Source: Whitmania pigra
Lineage: Eukaryota > Annelida > Clitellata > Hirudinida > Haemopidae
DNA length: 64,000 nt
Assembly: GCA_021613335.1 (NCBI GenBank)
Contig: JAJTWR010000061.1
Location: forward strand, 62,001-126,000
Reading direction: 5' to 3'
The first letter of the stretch is position 1. The number at the start of each line of letters is the position of its first letter. Below, piece by piece: positions 9,366 through 17,764 of this stretch. A program made the translations under genes and the position numbers. The notes beneath the pieces are model-generated. The model did no database searches. It was not told the origin of the DNA and worked only from the letters and a program-made list of their open reading frames with translations.

Positions 9366-9989
9366 ATGCTTTTGGCTTTGTTGTTCGTGAAAGGCCTTGC
9401 CATCGGTCTAGCGGTTGCCGCTCCCATCGGACCGGTGGCGGTATTATGCATTCGGCAGATCCTGGTGCAAGGATGGCGGAGCGGTTTGGCGCTTGGGCTG
9501 GGGGCCAGCCTGGCTGATACGATTTTCGCCGCCATCGCTGGATTCGGGGTTGCGGCGGTAGCCGATCTGCTCATCGCGCACGATGTTTGGCTGCGCATGG
9601 GGGGCGGACTGTTCATGCTGGCGCTGGGGGCGCGAAGCTGGATCGCTGCCAACGGCGGTACCGGCCGCCCCTTGTCCGATCCGCCGTTGCATGCCTTTTT
9701 ATCGGCTTTCGTCCTGACCATCACCAACCCGATCGCCATTGTTGCTTTCACCGGCATCTATGCCGGATTCGGGGTGATCGGCCATGAGACGACGCTCGCC
9801 GGCACTGTCTGGCTAACCCACGGGGTGGCGCTGGGGGCGATGCTGTGGTGGGGCGGCTTGATCTTGGCGGTGACGCTGTTTCGTCGCCGGATTGCCGAAC
9901 GCAACCTGGTCTGGCTGCACCATCTGTCAGGCGGGATCTTGCTGGCGTTCGCGGCGGTGGCGCTTGGATCGCTGATCTTTGTGCGATAA
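9366..9989 (+). CDS. LysE/RhtB-family amino acid exporter
   Basis: The 207-residue protein has about six hydrophobic helices and the family hallmark AAPIGPVAVLCIRQ near the N-terminus, plus NPIAIVAF later. Such proteins export amino acids or related solutes. An open frame extends upstream to 9060, but that part overlaps hldD on the other strand and lacks family similarity, so I place the start at ATG 9366. Substrate unknown. It is one of three LysE-family genes in this window. Confidence 0.85.
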   Translation: MLLALLFVKGLAIGLAVAAPIGPVAVLCIRQILVQGWRSGLALGLGASLADTIFAAIAGFGVAAVADLLIAHDVWLRMGGGLFMLALGARSWIAANGGTGRPLSDPPLHAFLSAFVLTITNPIAIVAFTGIYAGFGVIGHETTLAGTVWLTHGVALGAMLWWGGLILAVTLFRRRIAERNLVWLHHLSGGILLAFAAVALGSLIFVR

Positions 9990-10010
9990 GGCTCAATTCA
10001 GGAAAGAAAA

Positions 10011-10730
10011 ATGTCCACGCAGCAGAATGACGCCAAAAGAGCGGCAAGCTTTCGAGCCATCGAGGAATTCGTCCGGGACGGGATGAAACTCGGCCTTGGT
10101 TCCGGGAGCACCGCGCATTTTTTCGTTCAAGCGCTAGGCGGCTTTGTCGCCGGCGGCATGAGGCTCAGCTGTACCGCCACCTCCCGTTCAACGATCGATG
10201 CCGCCCGCGCGGTTGGAATAACCATTGCCGATCCCGATGATTTAGGCGAGCTCGACCTCGCCATCGATGGGGCGGATGAAATCGACCGCCAATTCAATAT
10301 GATCAAGGGGGGAGGTGCGTGCTTATTGTGGGAAAAAATCATCGCCCATGCCTCAAAGCGGATGATCGCCATCTGCGACGAAAGCAAAATCGTCGACCGG
10401 CTCGGCGCTTTCCCGCTGCCGGTTGAAATCGTGCCCTTTGCCTGGCGGCAAACCGAGCGGATGGTCGCGCGCGTTTTGAACGAATATGGGTTGCAAACCG
10501 GAACCGCCCGGCGCCTGCATCAGGGACGGGCGCTGGTAACCGATAGCGGACATTTCATTCTCGATTGCACATGCGGCCCGATCGCCGATCCGGCATCGCT
10601 GGAAATCGATCTCAACCGCATTCCAGGCGTTGTGGAAAACGGCCTTTTCACCCGGGAAGCCGCTGGCATGGTGGTGGGACGCTTGGATGGCAGCGCTTAC
10701 GTGCAAATGCGCGCCACGCACCGCTCCTGA
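10011..10730 (+). CDS. rpiA: Ribose-5-phosphate isomerase A
   Basis: RpiA interconverts ribose 5-phosphate and ribulose 5-phosphate in the pentose phosphate pathway, which also feeds sedoheptulose 7-phosphate, the substrate of GmhA. Visible motifs are LGLGSGSTAHFF (phosphate binding), IDGADEID and MIKGGGACLLWEK, and the family-typical end region with IPGVVENGLF. At 239 residues it is full length. It starts 21 nt after the LysE gene on the same strand. Confidence 0.95.
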   Translation: MSTQQNDAKRAASFRAIEEFVRDGMKLGLGSGSTAHFFVQALGGFVAGGMRLSCTATSRSTIDAARAVGITIADPDDLGELDLAIDGADEIDRQFNMIKGGGACLLWEKIIAHASKRMIAICDESKIVDRLGAFPLPVEIVPFAWRQTERMVARVLNEYGLQTGTARRLHQGRALVTDSGHFILDCTCGPIADPASLEIDLNRIPGVVENGLFTREAAGMVVGRLDGSAYVQMRATHRS

Positions 10731-10937
10731 TGCGGCTTTCGACGTTTGCCCGACGCCCGTATCCGAGGGATGCAAATGTCGGACCGGGACCACGAGCGGG
10801 ACGCCGCCTTTCATTTCTTGCGATCAATCAGCCAGAAGAGCAAAATTACCGTCGGGATCATTGGCAAAATACCTTTCCCAGGGGATGAAACCGGCGTACT
10901 CCACCCTCATCCGGCCCTTTGTGTGAAGCCTTCGTCC
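10731..10937 (+). other. Leader region before the GT2 gene
   Basis: This 207-bp stretch is open in the frame of the downstream glycosyltransferase, from ATG 10746, but the translated segment shows no similarity to the GT2 family and reads as random. I find no terminator, tRNA or repeat in it. It probably holds the promoter of the GT2-methyltransferase-GT4 cluster. Confidence 0.4.
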
Positions 10938-11813
10938 ATGTCGCTGTCCGTTATCATCTTGACCTTCAACGCCGAAGCCACCATCGGCGCCACGCTCGCC
11001 TGCGCCCGGCAGGTGTCGGACGATATTCATTGCGTCGATTCCGGCTCCACCGACGGCACGCTAGCGATCGTCGAGGCCGCTGGCGCTCGTCTCACGCATC
11101 ATCGGTTTGAGAATTACGGCGCCCAGCGCAATTGGGCCATCGATACCCTGCCGCTCAAATATGCGTGGGAATTGCATCTGGATGCCGATGAACGCCTGTC
11201 TGATGAGCTGATCCAGGCGATTTTGACGCTGAAGTCAAAAAACTTCGCCGGTGCGGCGGTTGGATATTTCATCCCCCGGCAGGTGCATTTCCTAGGCGCG
11301 CCGATCCGCCATGGCGGCATGTATCCGATCTGGCATATGCGGTTATTCTGCCACGGCAGAGGACGATGCGAGGCGCGGCGCTACGACCAGCATTTCTTCG
11401 TCGATGGGCCGGCTGAGCGCTTGGCCTGTCCGATGATCGACGACATTCGCATGAGTTTGGGCGAGTGGGTCAGCCGCCATAATCGTTGGGCCGACGCCGA
11501 AGCCGACGAGCTGGAGCAAGGCAGCGCCAAGGGCGCCGTGGTTGAAGCCAGAATCGGGGGCAATCCGATCGAACGCAAGCGAGCGCTTCGCGGCGGCTAT
11601 GATCGGGCTCCTTTGTTTTTACGCGCTTTTTTATTGTTCTTTTATCGCTATCTCGTGCGCGGCGGTTTTCGCGACGGTAGAGCGGGGTTGATTTTCTTCG
11701 TGCTGCAAACCCTGTGGTTCCGGTTCCTGGTCGATGCCAAATTGTGGGAACGCGCGCAAGCGCGCAAATCGCGGGAACGCGCGCAAGCGCAAGGGGCAGG
11801 AGAAACCCCATGA
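10938..11813 (+). CDS. Glycosyltransferase family 2, LPS-core WaaE/KdtX-like
   Basis: The protein begins with the GT-A fold opening SVIILTFNAEATIGATL, has DSGSTDGT as the nucleotide-sugar loop, and LHLDADERLSDEL as the DXD-type metal site. The pattern ENYGAQRNWAI is characteristic of the beta-1,4-glucosyltransferase branch acting on LPS core heptose. About 290 residues from ATG 10938. The C-terminus has a duplicated ERAQAR segment produced by a 27-bp direct repeat. Its stop overlaps the next start as ATGA. Confidence 0.85.
   Translation: MSLSVIILTFNAEATIGATLACARQVSDDIHCVDSGSTDGTLAIVEAAGARLTHHRFENYGAQRNWAIDTLPLKYAWELHLDADERLSDELIQAILTLKSKNFAGAAVGYFIPRQVHFLGAPIRHGGMYPIWHMRLFCHGRGRCEARRYDQHFFVDGPAERLACPMIDDIRMSLGEWVSRHNRWADAEADELEQGSAKGAVVEARIGGNPIERKRALRGGYDRAPLFLRAFLLFFYRYLVRGGFRDGRAGLIFFVLQTLWFRFLVDAKLWERAQARKSRERAQAQGAGETP
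11746..11790 (+). repeat. 27-bp direct repeat at the 3' end of the GT2 gene
   Basis: The 18-mer GGGAACGCGCGCAAGCGC occurs at 11746 and again at 11773, a period of nine codons. It duplicates a basic ERAQA segment at the extreme C-terminus of the glycosyltransferase without shifting its frame. Confidence 0.85.
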
Positions 11814-12748
11814 CCGAGACCTGTCTGGCGTGCCATGGCGCCCTTAGCGTGAGCGTGCCGAAGGTGTACGATACCCGCTTTGGCATCGCCAAACCCTATA
11901 CCATTCAGCGCTGCCTTTCTTGCGGATTGGAACAAACCGCGCCGCGCCCGAACAGCGCCGAATTGAGCGAGCTTTACGCCCGGCATTATAATTTCGGCGG
12001 CGAGAAAGACACGCTCTACGCCAAATGGCGGGCGGCGTTTTTGACCTGGCCGCTCTATCGGCTGTGGATGGCGATGGATGGCGATCTCAGCTTTCACTGC
12101 CGCATGGGCCAGGGCCGCTTGCTGGATATCGGCTGCAATGAAGGACGCGGTTTGCCGCTTTATGCCCGCAACGGTTTTGCCGCGGTCGAGGGGTTGGAAA
12201 CCAATCCGGTGGCAGCGGCAACTGCACGCGGCAGAGGGTTCCATGTCCATGAATGCGATCTTGCCGATCTCCAGCCCGAGTCGCTTTTTGATGTCGCGAT
12301 TCTGTCCAACGTGCTCGAACATGCGCTCGATCCGTTGGAAATGCTGGCGCACGTCAAGCGTATCCTGCGTCCAGGCGGGCAGGTGTGGATTTCTTGCCCA
12401 AACGCGGCATCCTGGGCGCGCTCGGCCTTTGGATCGGCCTGGATCAACTGGCATGTCCCCTTCCACATCGCCCATTTCACCGCCGACACCTTGGCCGCGA
12501 CCCTGCAACGCGCTGGTTTTTCGATGCTCGAACAACGCCAGATCACCCCGGCATTGTGGATCGCCCATTCGCTGATTGCCCGCCGATGGGCCAAAGCCGG
12601 TCAGCCCACCCGGCAATTGCGTCAGGCCGTGCGGCTTTCGATACTGCTGGCAACCTTGCGCGCCGCTGCTTTTCCTGCCTTGTGGCTGGGAAACCGGTTG
12701 CGGCGCGGCGATTGTCTGATCGCTGTTGCCAGCGCCCCTTCCGCTTGA
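11810..12748 (+). CDS. Class I SAM-dependent methyltransferase with N-terminal zinc-ribbon motif
   Basis: The protein opens with two CxxC pairs (CLAC and CLSC, about 27 residues apart), typical of sugar C-methyltransferase-like proteins. It continues with LLDIGCNEGRGL (SAM motif I) and a Methyltransf_11-type core ending LRPGGQVWISCPN. Start ATG 11810 follows AGGAG and overlaps the GT2 stop by ATGA. Position between two glycosyltransferases suggests modification of an LPS or polysaccharide sugar; the exact target is unknown. Confidence 0.78.
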   Translation: MTETCLACHGALSVSVPKVYDTRFGIAKPYTIQRCLSCGLEQTAPRPNSAELSELYARHYNFGGEKDTLYAKWRAAFLTWPLYRLWMAMDGDLSFHCRMGQGRLLDIGCNEGRGLPLYARNGFAAVEGLETNPVAAATARGRGFHVHECDLADLQPESLFDVAILSNVLEHALDPLEMLAHVKRILRPGGQVWISCPNAASWARSAFGSAWINWHVPFHIAHFTADTLAATLQRAGFSMLEQRQITPALWIAHSLIARRWAKAGQPTRQLRQAVRLSILLATLRAAAFPALWLGNRLRRGDCLIAVASAPSA

Positions 12749-12757
12749 TGGAAGGTC

Positions 12758-13963
12758 ATGCAAACTGTGCGTATCTTGCTTCACGATTATCCGGGCCATG
12801 CTTTTCCGCTGCAATTGTCGCGCGCTTTGGCCGCGCGCGGCCATCAGATGCTGCATCTGTATTTTGGCGCCTTCCAATCGCCCAAAGGGCCGCTGGCCCC
12901 GCGTTTGGACGATGCGCCAACCCTCAAAATCGAAGCGGTGGAGTTGGGCGAGGAATTCCAGAAATATGATTTCATCCAACGCGCCCGCCAGGAATGGAAA
13001 TATGGCCGGTTGTTGGCGCGCCGCGTTCAGGAATGGCAGCCAGAGGTGGTGATCGGCGGCAATGCTCCGCTCGACCCGCAAGCCATGCTGGCCGATCTGT
13101 GCCGGCGCCAGGGCATTGGCTTCGTTTTCTGGCTGCAGGATGTCTACGGCATGGCCATTCGCAAGATTTTGCGCCGGAAGATTCCGATCCTGGGCGCGGC
13201 GGTCGGTTGGCGCTATGAGCGGCTGGAGCGCCGGTTATGGCGGCAATCGGCGCAAGTGGTGGCGATCACGCAGGATTTCGTCCCATTGCTGCAAGCCCAT
13301 GGGGTGGCCCGGGAGCGGATCGCGGTTGTGGAAAACTGGGCCGCCTTGGCCGATCTGCCCCAACGCCCGCGGCGTAACGAATGGTCCGAGCGTCATGGCT
13401 TGAACGGCAAACGGGTGTTTCTTTATTCCGGCACGCTGGGGTTGAAACATAATCCGGCTCTGCTGGTTGCCTTGGCCCGGCATTTTCGCGCCAAGGCGGA
13501 TGTGCTGGTGGTGGCGATCACCGAAGGCATCGGCGGCGACTATCTTGCCCGGGCCAAAGCCGACGACGGGTTGGATAATCTGATCTTGCTGCCCTTTCAG
13601 GCTTATGACGATTTGCCCGATGTCGTGGCCAGCGGCGACGTGCTGGTGGTTCTGCTCGAATCCGATGCCGGCGTTTATTCGGTGCCGTCCAAGACTCTGA
13701 CCTATTTTTGCGCCGGACGTCCGGTGTTGGCTTCAATTTCGCGCGATAATCTCGCCGCCCGGCTGATTGCGCGCGAAGGGGCCGGGCTGGTCGCCGAGCC
13801 GGGCGATGAAGCGGGATTTCTTGCCGCGGCGACAGCTTTGATCGAGGATGCGCGGCTGCGCGAACGCGCAGCCGCGCTGGCGCGCGCTTATGCGGAACGC
13901 AGCTTCGACATCGATAAAATCGCCGCGGATTTTGAAGCGATCTTGGCCGCGGCGCACGCTTGA
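12758..13963 (+). CDS. Glycosyltransferase family 4
   Basis: The 401-residue GT-B protein has an N-terminal GT4 acceptor domain (ILLHDYPGHAFP, FWLQDVYGMAIRK) and a C-terminal donor domain with VFLYSGTLGLKHNP and the E-rich loop VLLESDAGVYSVPSKTLTYF. It resembles WcaI/colanic-acid-type glycosyltransferases. It starts 9 nt after the methyltransferase and precedes gmhA, so it probably acts in the same LPS or surface-glycan pathway. The sugar donor cannot be predicted. Confidence 0.85.
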   Translation: MQTVRILLHDYPGHAFPLQLSRALAARGHQMLHLYFGAFQSPKGPLAPRLDDAPTLKIEAVELGEEFQKYDFIQRARQEWKYGRLLARRVQEWQPEVVIGGNAPLDPQAMLADLCRRQGIGFVFWLQDVYGMAIRKILRRKIPILGAAVGWRYERLERRLWRQSAQVVAITQDFVPLLQAHGVARERIAVVENWAALADLPQRPRRNEWSERHGLNGKRVFLYSGTLGLKHNPALLVALARHFRAKADVLVVAITEGIGGDYLARAKADDGLDNLILLPFQAYDDLPDVVASGDVLVVLLESDAGVYSVPSKTLTYFCAGRPVLASISRDNLAARLIAREGAGLVAEPGDEAGFLAAATALIEDARLRERAAALARAYAERSFDIDKIAADFEAILAAAHA

Positions 13964-13975
13964 CAGGAGCAGAGC

Positions 13976-14554
13976 ATGGATATCGATCGTTTTTTCGATG
14001 AGCAATATCAAGAACACCTAACCGTTGCCGCCGCCACCCGCGATATCCTGCGCCGCCCCTTTGCCCGGCTGGTGGCGCTTGCTGTCACGACCATCCGTCA
14101 GGGGGGGAAAATTTTGTTTTTCGGCAATGGCGGTTCTGCATCCGACGCTCAGCATCTGGCAACCGAGCTGACCGTGCGCTATATCGCCAATCGCAAGGCG
14201 ATTGCCGCCATTGCGCTGACAACCGACGGTTCCGCCTTGACCGCCATCGGCAACGATCTTGGATTCGAGCAACTCTTTGCCCGTCAGATCGAAGCTTTAG
14301 GCCGTCCGGGCGATCTGGCGCTCGCCATCACCACCTCTGGCCGCAGCCCCAATATCGTCGCGGCGCTGAAAACCGCTCGCGCCATGGGGCTGCATTGTAC
14401 GGCTTTTGGCGGCAAGGGCGGCGGCGACTTGCACGACTTGGCCGATCCGTTCTTGATCGTGCCCTCCGAGGCCACCGCGCGGATCCAGGAAATGCACATC
14501 GCCTTGGGGCAGATGTTGTGCGGCGCGCTGGAACAAGAATTAGGCTACGTTTGA
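13976..14554 (+). CDS. gmhA: Sedoheptulose-7-phosphate isomerase
   Basis: GmhA converts sedoheptulose 7-phosphate to D-glycero-D-manno-heptose 7-phosphate, the first committed step to ADP-heptose. The 192-residue SIS-domain protein shows FFGNGGSASDAQHLATEL, LTTDGSALTAIGNDLGFEQLF and TTSGRSPNIV, all family signatures. It lies 12 nt after the GT4 gene with GGAG in front, in one operon with hldE. Confidence 0.95.
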   Translation: MDIDRFFDEQYQEHLTVAAATRDILRRPFARLVALAVTTIRQGGKILFFGNGGSASDAQHLATELTVRYIANRKAIAAIALTTDGSALTAIGNDLGFEQLFARQIEALGRPGDLALAITTSGRSPNIVAALKTARAMGLHCTAFGGKGGGDLHDLADPFLIVPSEATARIQEMHIALGQMLCGALEQELGYV

Positions 14555-14613
14555 GACCCCTTGGTTGAACAACCCTTGCTTCGGGAAGGGGCAGGGATGA
14601 GGAATGCCACAAG

Positions 14614-16122
14614 ATGACCGACGACGCCGATTTGTATCGCCATCTAACCCATCAACTCGACCGGTTGCGCTTGGCGCGGGTGGTTTGTATTGGCGACGTG
14701 ATGCTCGACCGGTTCGTTTATGGGACGGTCGAGCGTATTTCGCCAGAAGCGCCGATTCCGGTATTGGCCATCGAGCGCGAACTGGTGGTGCTCGGCGGCG
14801 CTGGCAATGTCGTGCGCAATCTGGTGTCGCTGGGGGCGGAATGTTGTTTTTTATCGGTGGTGGGCGACGATCCGGCCGGGCGGGAATTGACCTCGCTGAT
14901 CGGTCGGGAAAATCGCGTTGAAGCGCACTTGTTGGTTGAAAAACATCGGGTTACGACCATCAAAACCCGGCTGATCGCTGGCAGCCAGCAAATGCTGCGC
15001 GCCGACCGCGAGATGGTCGCGCCGATCCGGCCGGAAATTGCCGCCGATCTGTTGCAACGCGCAACCGAAGCCCTGAGCGAGGATGCCGGCAGCGCCAGAA
15101 TTCTGGTTTTGTCCGATTACGGCAAGGGGGTTCTACAGCCTGACCTGGTGCGCAAACTGATCATGGTGGCGCGTGAGAACAAGGCGCTGGTGATTGTCGA
15201 TCCCAAGGGGCAGGATTACCGCCATTATGGCGGCGCCACCTTGTTGACGCCCAATCAGCGCGAGTTGATGGACGCGGTGCAAGAGCCGGTCGGCAGCGAT
15301 GGCGAAATTGAAGGGGCGGCGCGCAAACTGATCGCGATTTGCGATGTTCAAGGCGTGCTGGTAACGCGCAGCCAGCAGGGCATGACTTTGGTGCCCGCGC
15401 GCGGGGTTGCGCGGCATTTTTTGGCGGTCGCTCGAGAGGTCTTCGATGTTTCGGGGGCGGGCGATACCGTGGTTGCCACCGTGGCAACCGGTTTGGGCGG
15501 TGGGTTGGAGCTTGCCGATGCGTGCGCCTTGGCCAATGTTGCCGCTGGCGTCGTGGTTGGCAAGGTTGGCACCGCCGCTTGTACCCCGACGGAGATTTCC
15601 GCCGCTTTACGAGCGCGTGAGCTTGGCGCTGGCGAGGGTAAGCTGATGGAAACTGCCGATTTGATCGAGCGCGTGTGCGCTTGGCGCGCTCAAGGGTTGC
15701 GCATCGGCTTTACCAACGGTTGTTTCGATCTGCTCCACCCAGGCCATATTTCGTTGCTGGCGCAAGCGCGGGCAGCCTGCGACCGGTTGGTTGTCGGGCT
15801 CAATTCCGACGATTCGGTCAAGCGGCTGAAAGGCGAAACCCGGCCGGTCCAGAATGAAATTGCCCGGGCCATCGTGCTTGCTTCGCTAGTGCATGTCGAT
15901 GCCGTGGTGATTTTCGATGACGATACCCCGATGACCTTGATCAAAACTCTCCATCCCGATGTGCTGGTCAAGGGCGCGGATTATACGGCTGCAACCGTGG
16001 TCGGCTCGCAGATCGTGCAATCTTATGGCGGGCAGGTGCTGCTAGCGGAGCTGAAGCCTGGCGAATCGACCACTTCGACCGTGCAGCGCATTCATCGCCA
16101 ATCCGAGGGTGCGCCTATGTGA
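14614..16122 (+). CDS. hldE: Bifunctional heptose 7-phosphate kinase / heptose 1-phosphate adenylyltransferase
   Basis: The N-terminal two thirds is a PfkB-type kinase with VCIGDVMLDRF near the start and the signature DVSGAGDTVVA containing the catalytic Asp. The C-terminal third is a cytidylyltransferase-fold adenylyltransferase with GFTNGCFDLLHPGHISLL (HxGH site). Both domains are intact and the length of 502 residues is normal. With gmhA and hldD it supplies ADP-L-glycero-D-manno-heptose for LPS core assembly; the separate GmhB phosphatase is not in the window. Confidence 0.96.
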   Translation: MTDDADLYRHLTHQLDRLRLARVVCIGDVMLDRFVYGTVERISPEAPIPVLAIERELVVLGGAGNVVRNLVSLGAECCFLSVVGDDPAGRELTSLIGRENRVEAHLLVEKHRVTTIKTRLIAGSQQMLRADREMVAPIRPEIAADLLQRATEALSEDAGSARILVLSDYGKGVLQPDLVRKLIMVARENKALVIVDPKGQDYRHYGGATLLTPNQRELMDAVQEPVGSDGEIEGAARKLIAICDVQGVLVTRSQQGMTLVPARGVARHFLAVAREVFDVSGAGDTVVATVATGLGGGLELADACALANVAAGVVVGKVGTAACTPTEISAALRARELGAGEGKLMETADLIERVCAWRAQGLRIGFTNGCFDLLHPGHISLLAQARAACDRLVVGLNSDDSVKRLKGETRPVQNEIARAIVLASLVHVDAVVIFDDDTPMTLIKTLHPDVLVKGADYTAATVVGSQIVQSYGGQVLLAELKPGESTTSTVQRIHRQSEGAPM

Positions 16123-16126
16123 GCTT

Positions 16127-16549
16127 TCAGGAGGTCGTCCTCGGACAGAGCGAGGGCGCTAGCGGCTGAAGGCGATGCGCTTCCCGGATCCGTTGCACGG
16201 CGCGCAGACCGATACCGATCCGCGCGCCAACCGCCCGCCCGGTCCAGCGGGTAGCCGCGCCGGGCGGCTGCGAACAGGTCAGAGCCAGAACCTTCGCCAC
16301 AACCGCCGTGGCGAGCGGCGCCCGGCCAGGCTTGCGGGTCTTGTCACGCAAAAGCCCGTCAAACCCTTGTCCGGCGTAGCGCAGCTGCCAACGCAGACCG
16401 CCGGACGGCTGACCTCGGCTCGTCGAGCAACCTTGAGGAATTGCTGTCGCCCAAGGAGCGCTGTCGCCCAAGGAGCGCTGTCGCCCAAGGAGCGCTGTCG
16501 AACGCGCGCGATCCTCGGGGCTGACAAGGACATCGACAGTCTGGGCCAT
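16127..16549 (-). pseudogene. IS630-family transposase remnant (N-terminal helix-turn-helix part)
   Basis: The fragment shows IS630-type N-terminal features in two frames: KVARRAEVSRPAV in one, then RYAGQGFDGLLRDKTRKPGR and VGARIGIGLRAVQRIREAHRLQP in the other. The frames meet near 16405, where one base appears missing. A 17-bp triplication upstream also shifts the frame. The DDE catalytic domain is absent; the frame ends shortly after AHRLQP next to the hldE stop. I could not identify terminal inverted repeats. It is a dead insertion-sequence fragment. Confidence 0.8.
16444..16494 (-). repeat. 17-bp tandem repeat x3 within the transposase remnant
   Basis: On the plus strand CTGTCGCCCAAGGAGCG is repeated three times exactly, followed by a partial copy. 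Unlike the repeats inside putA and the EF-G-like gene, the period is not a multiple of three, so it garbles the reading frame. Confidence 0.96.
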
Positions 16550-16688
16550 GCCCGCATGATCGCACAGAATGCCGGATTTATGAATCCTTTGCAGGTGTCA
16601 ATGCACCAGGGCTTACTCTCCTCTTCCTTATCCTTTCAACGCGGTTTAGGGTGAGGGGAGTGTCGTTTCGAACAGGAAAGAGGCTTCC
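16550..16688. other. Spacer between the IS630 remnant and the ABC importer operon
   Basis: This stretch holds the probable promoter of the importer operon. AAAGAGG at about 16675 serves as ribosome binding site for the first gene. No ATPase gene or fragment of one is detectable here. Confidence 0.4.
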
Positions 16689-17726
16689 ATGGTGAAACAT
16701 GGTTTGGCGGTGGCCGCGCTAGGGGCCTGGGCGATTATCGGAGGAAGCAGCAGCCATGCCCGCGATCTGGTGGTGGTATCGTGGGGCGGCGCTTATCAGA
16801 ATGCCCAACAGGAGCAGATCTTCAAGCCCTTTATCGCCGCGACTGGCGTGAAAATGAAGGATGAGGACTGGAATGGCGGGATCGGCACGCTGCGCGCCAA
16901 GTCGCATGGCGAGGGGGCTTGGGATGTCGTGCAGGTCGAGGCCGATGAGCTGGAGATCGGTTGCGAGGAAGGATTATACGATAAGCTCGATTGGGCGGCG
17001 CTCGGCGGCAGGGATAAGTTCCTTCCCGCCGCCGCCCACGATTGCGGCGTCGGCGCGATCGTTTGGTCAACCGCGATCGCCTATGACAAGGCGAAGCTGG
17101 CCAACGCGCCAACCGGGTGGCGCGACTTCTGGGACGTGCAGAAATTCCCCGGCAAACGGTCGCTGCGCAAAGGAGCCAAATATACCCTGGAATTCGCCTT
17201 GCTGGCCGACGGCGTGCCAGCGGCCGATCTTTATGAAACGCTCGCCACGCCCGCCGGTATCGACCGGGCCTTCGCCAAACTGGATCGGTTGAAGCCGTTT
17301 CTTTTGTGGTGGGAAGCCGGCGCGCAACCGCTGCAACTTCTGGCTTCGAGCGAAGCGACGATGGTCTCGGTCTATAATGGCCGCGTCACCGCCGCCAACA
17401 AGGAAGGGAAGAATTTCGGCATCGTCTGGCCCGGCAGTATTTATGCCGTCGACAGCTGGGTGGTGATGAAGAACAGCCCCAATAAGAGCGATGCCGCGAA
17501 GTTCCTGCAATACGCCACCCAACCGCAAGTGCAGGCCAAGATCCCTGCCTTTGTCGCCTATGGCGCCACCCATAAGGAAGCCGCGGCCCTGATCGATGCG
17601 GCAACGGCGATGCAATTGCCAACCACCCCGGCCAATCTAGCCGACGCCATTGCCCTGGACGCTCAATTCTGGGTTGCCAACCAGGATAAGCTGACCGAGC
17701 GTTTCAACGCCTGGATTGCGAAATAA
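16689..17726 (+). CDS. ABC transporter periplasmic substrate-binding protein, polyamine type (PotD-like)
   Basis: The 345-residue protein has a cleavable signal peptide of about 25 residues (basic MVKHG, hydrophobic core, SSHA before RDLVVVSWGG). It then has the SBP-type fold with WGGAYQNAQ, VWSTAIAYDKAKL and YAVDSWVVMKNSPNK, typical of spermidine/putrescine-type binding proteins. It is the first gene of a three-gene importer operon. The ligand is predicted by family only; a putrescine-related or amino-acid-derived solute is possible. Confidence 0.85.
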   Translation: MVKHGLAVAALGAWAIIGGSSSHARDLVVVSWGGAYQNAQQEQIFKPFIAATGVKMKDEDWNGGIGTLRAKSHGEGAWDVVQVEADELEIGCEEGLYDKLDWAALGGRDKFLPAAAHDCGVGAIVWSTAIAYDKAKLANAPTGWRDFWDVQKFPGKRSLRKGAKYTLEFALLADGVPAADLYETLATPAGIDRAFAKLDRLKPFLLWWEAGAQPLQLLASSEATMVSVYNGRVTAANKEGKNFGIVWPGSIYAVDSWVVMKNSPNKSDAAKFLQYATQPQVQAKIPAFVAYGATHKEAAALIDAATAMQLPTTPANLADAIALDAQFWVANQDKLTERFNAWIAK

Positions 17727-17764
17727 CCCATGAGCGCTGCATCGTTCTTCCTGACCGGGCTGTT

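Noticed and set aside
10746..10937. 64-codon extension of the GT2 gene
   Set aside because: GT2 proteins begin at the SVIILTFN strand; the extension has no family pattern and no strong ribosome binding site.
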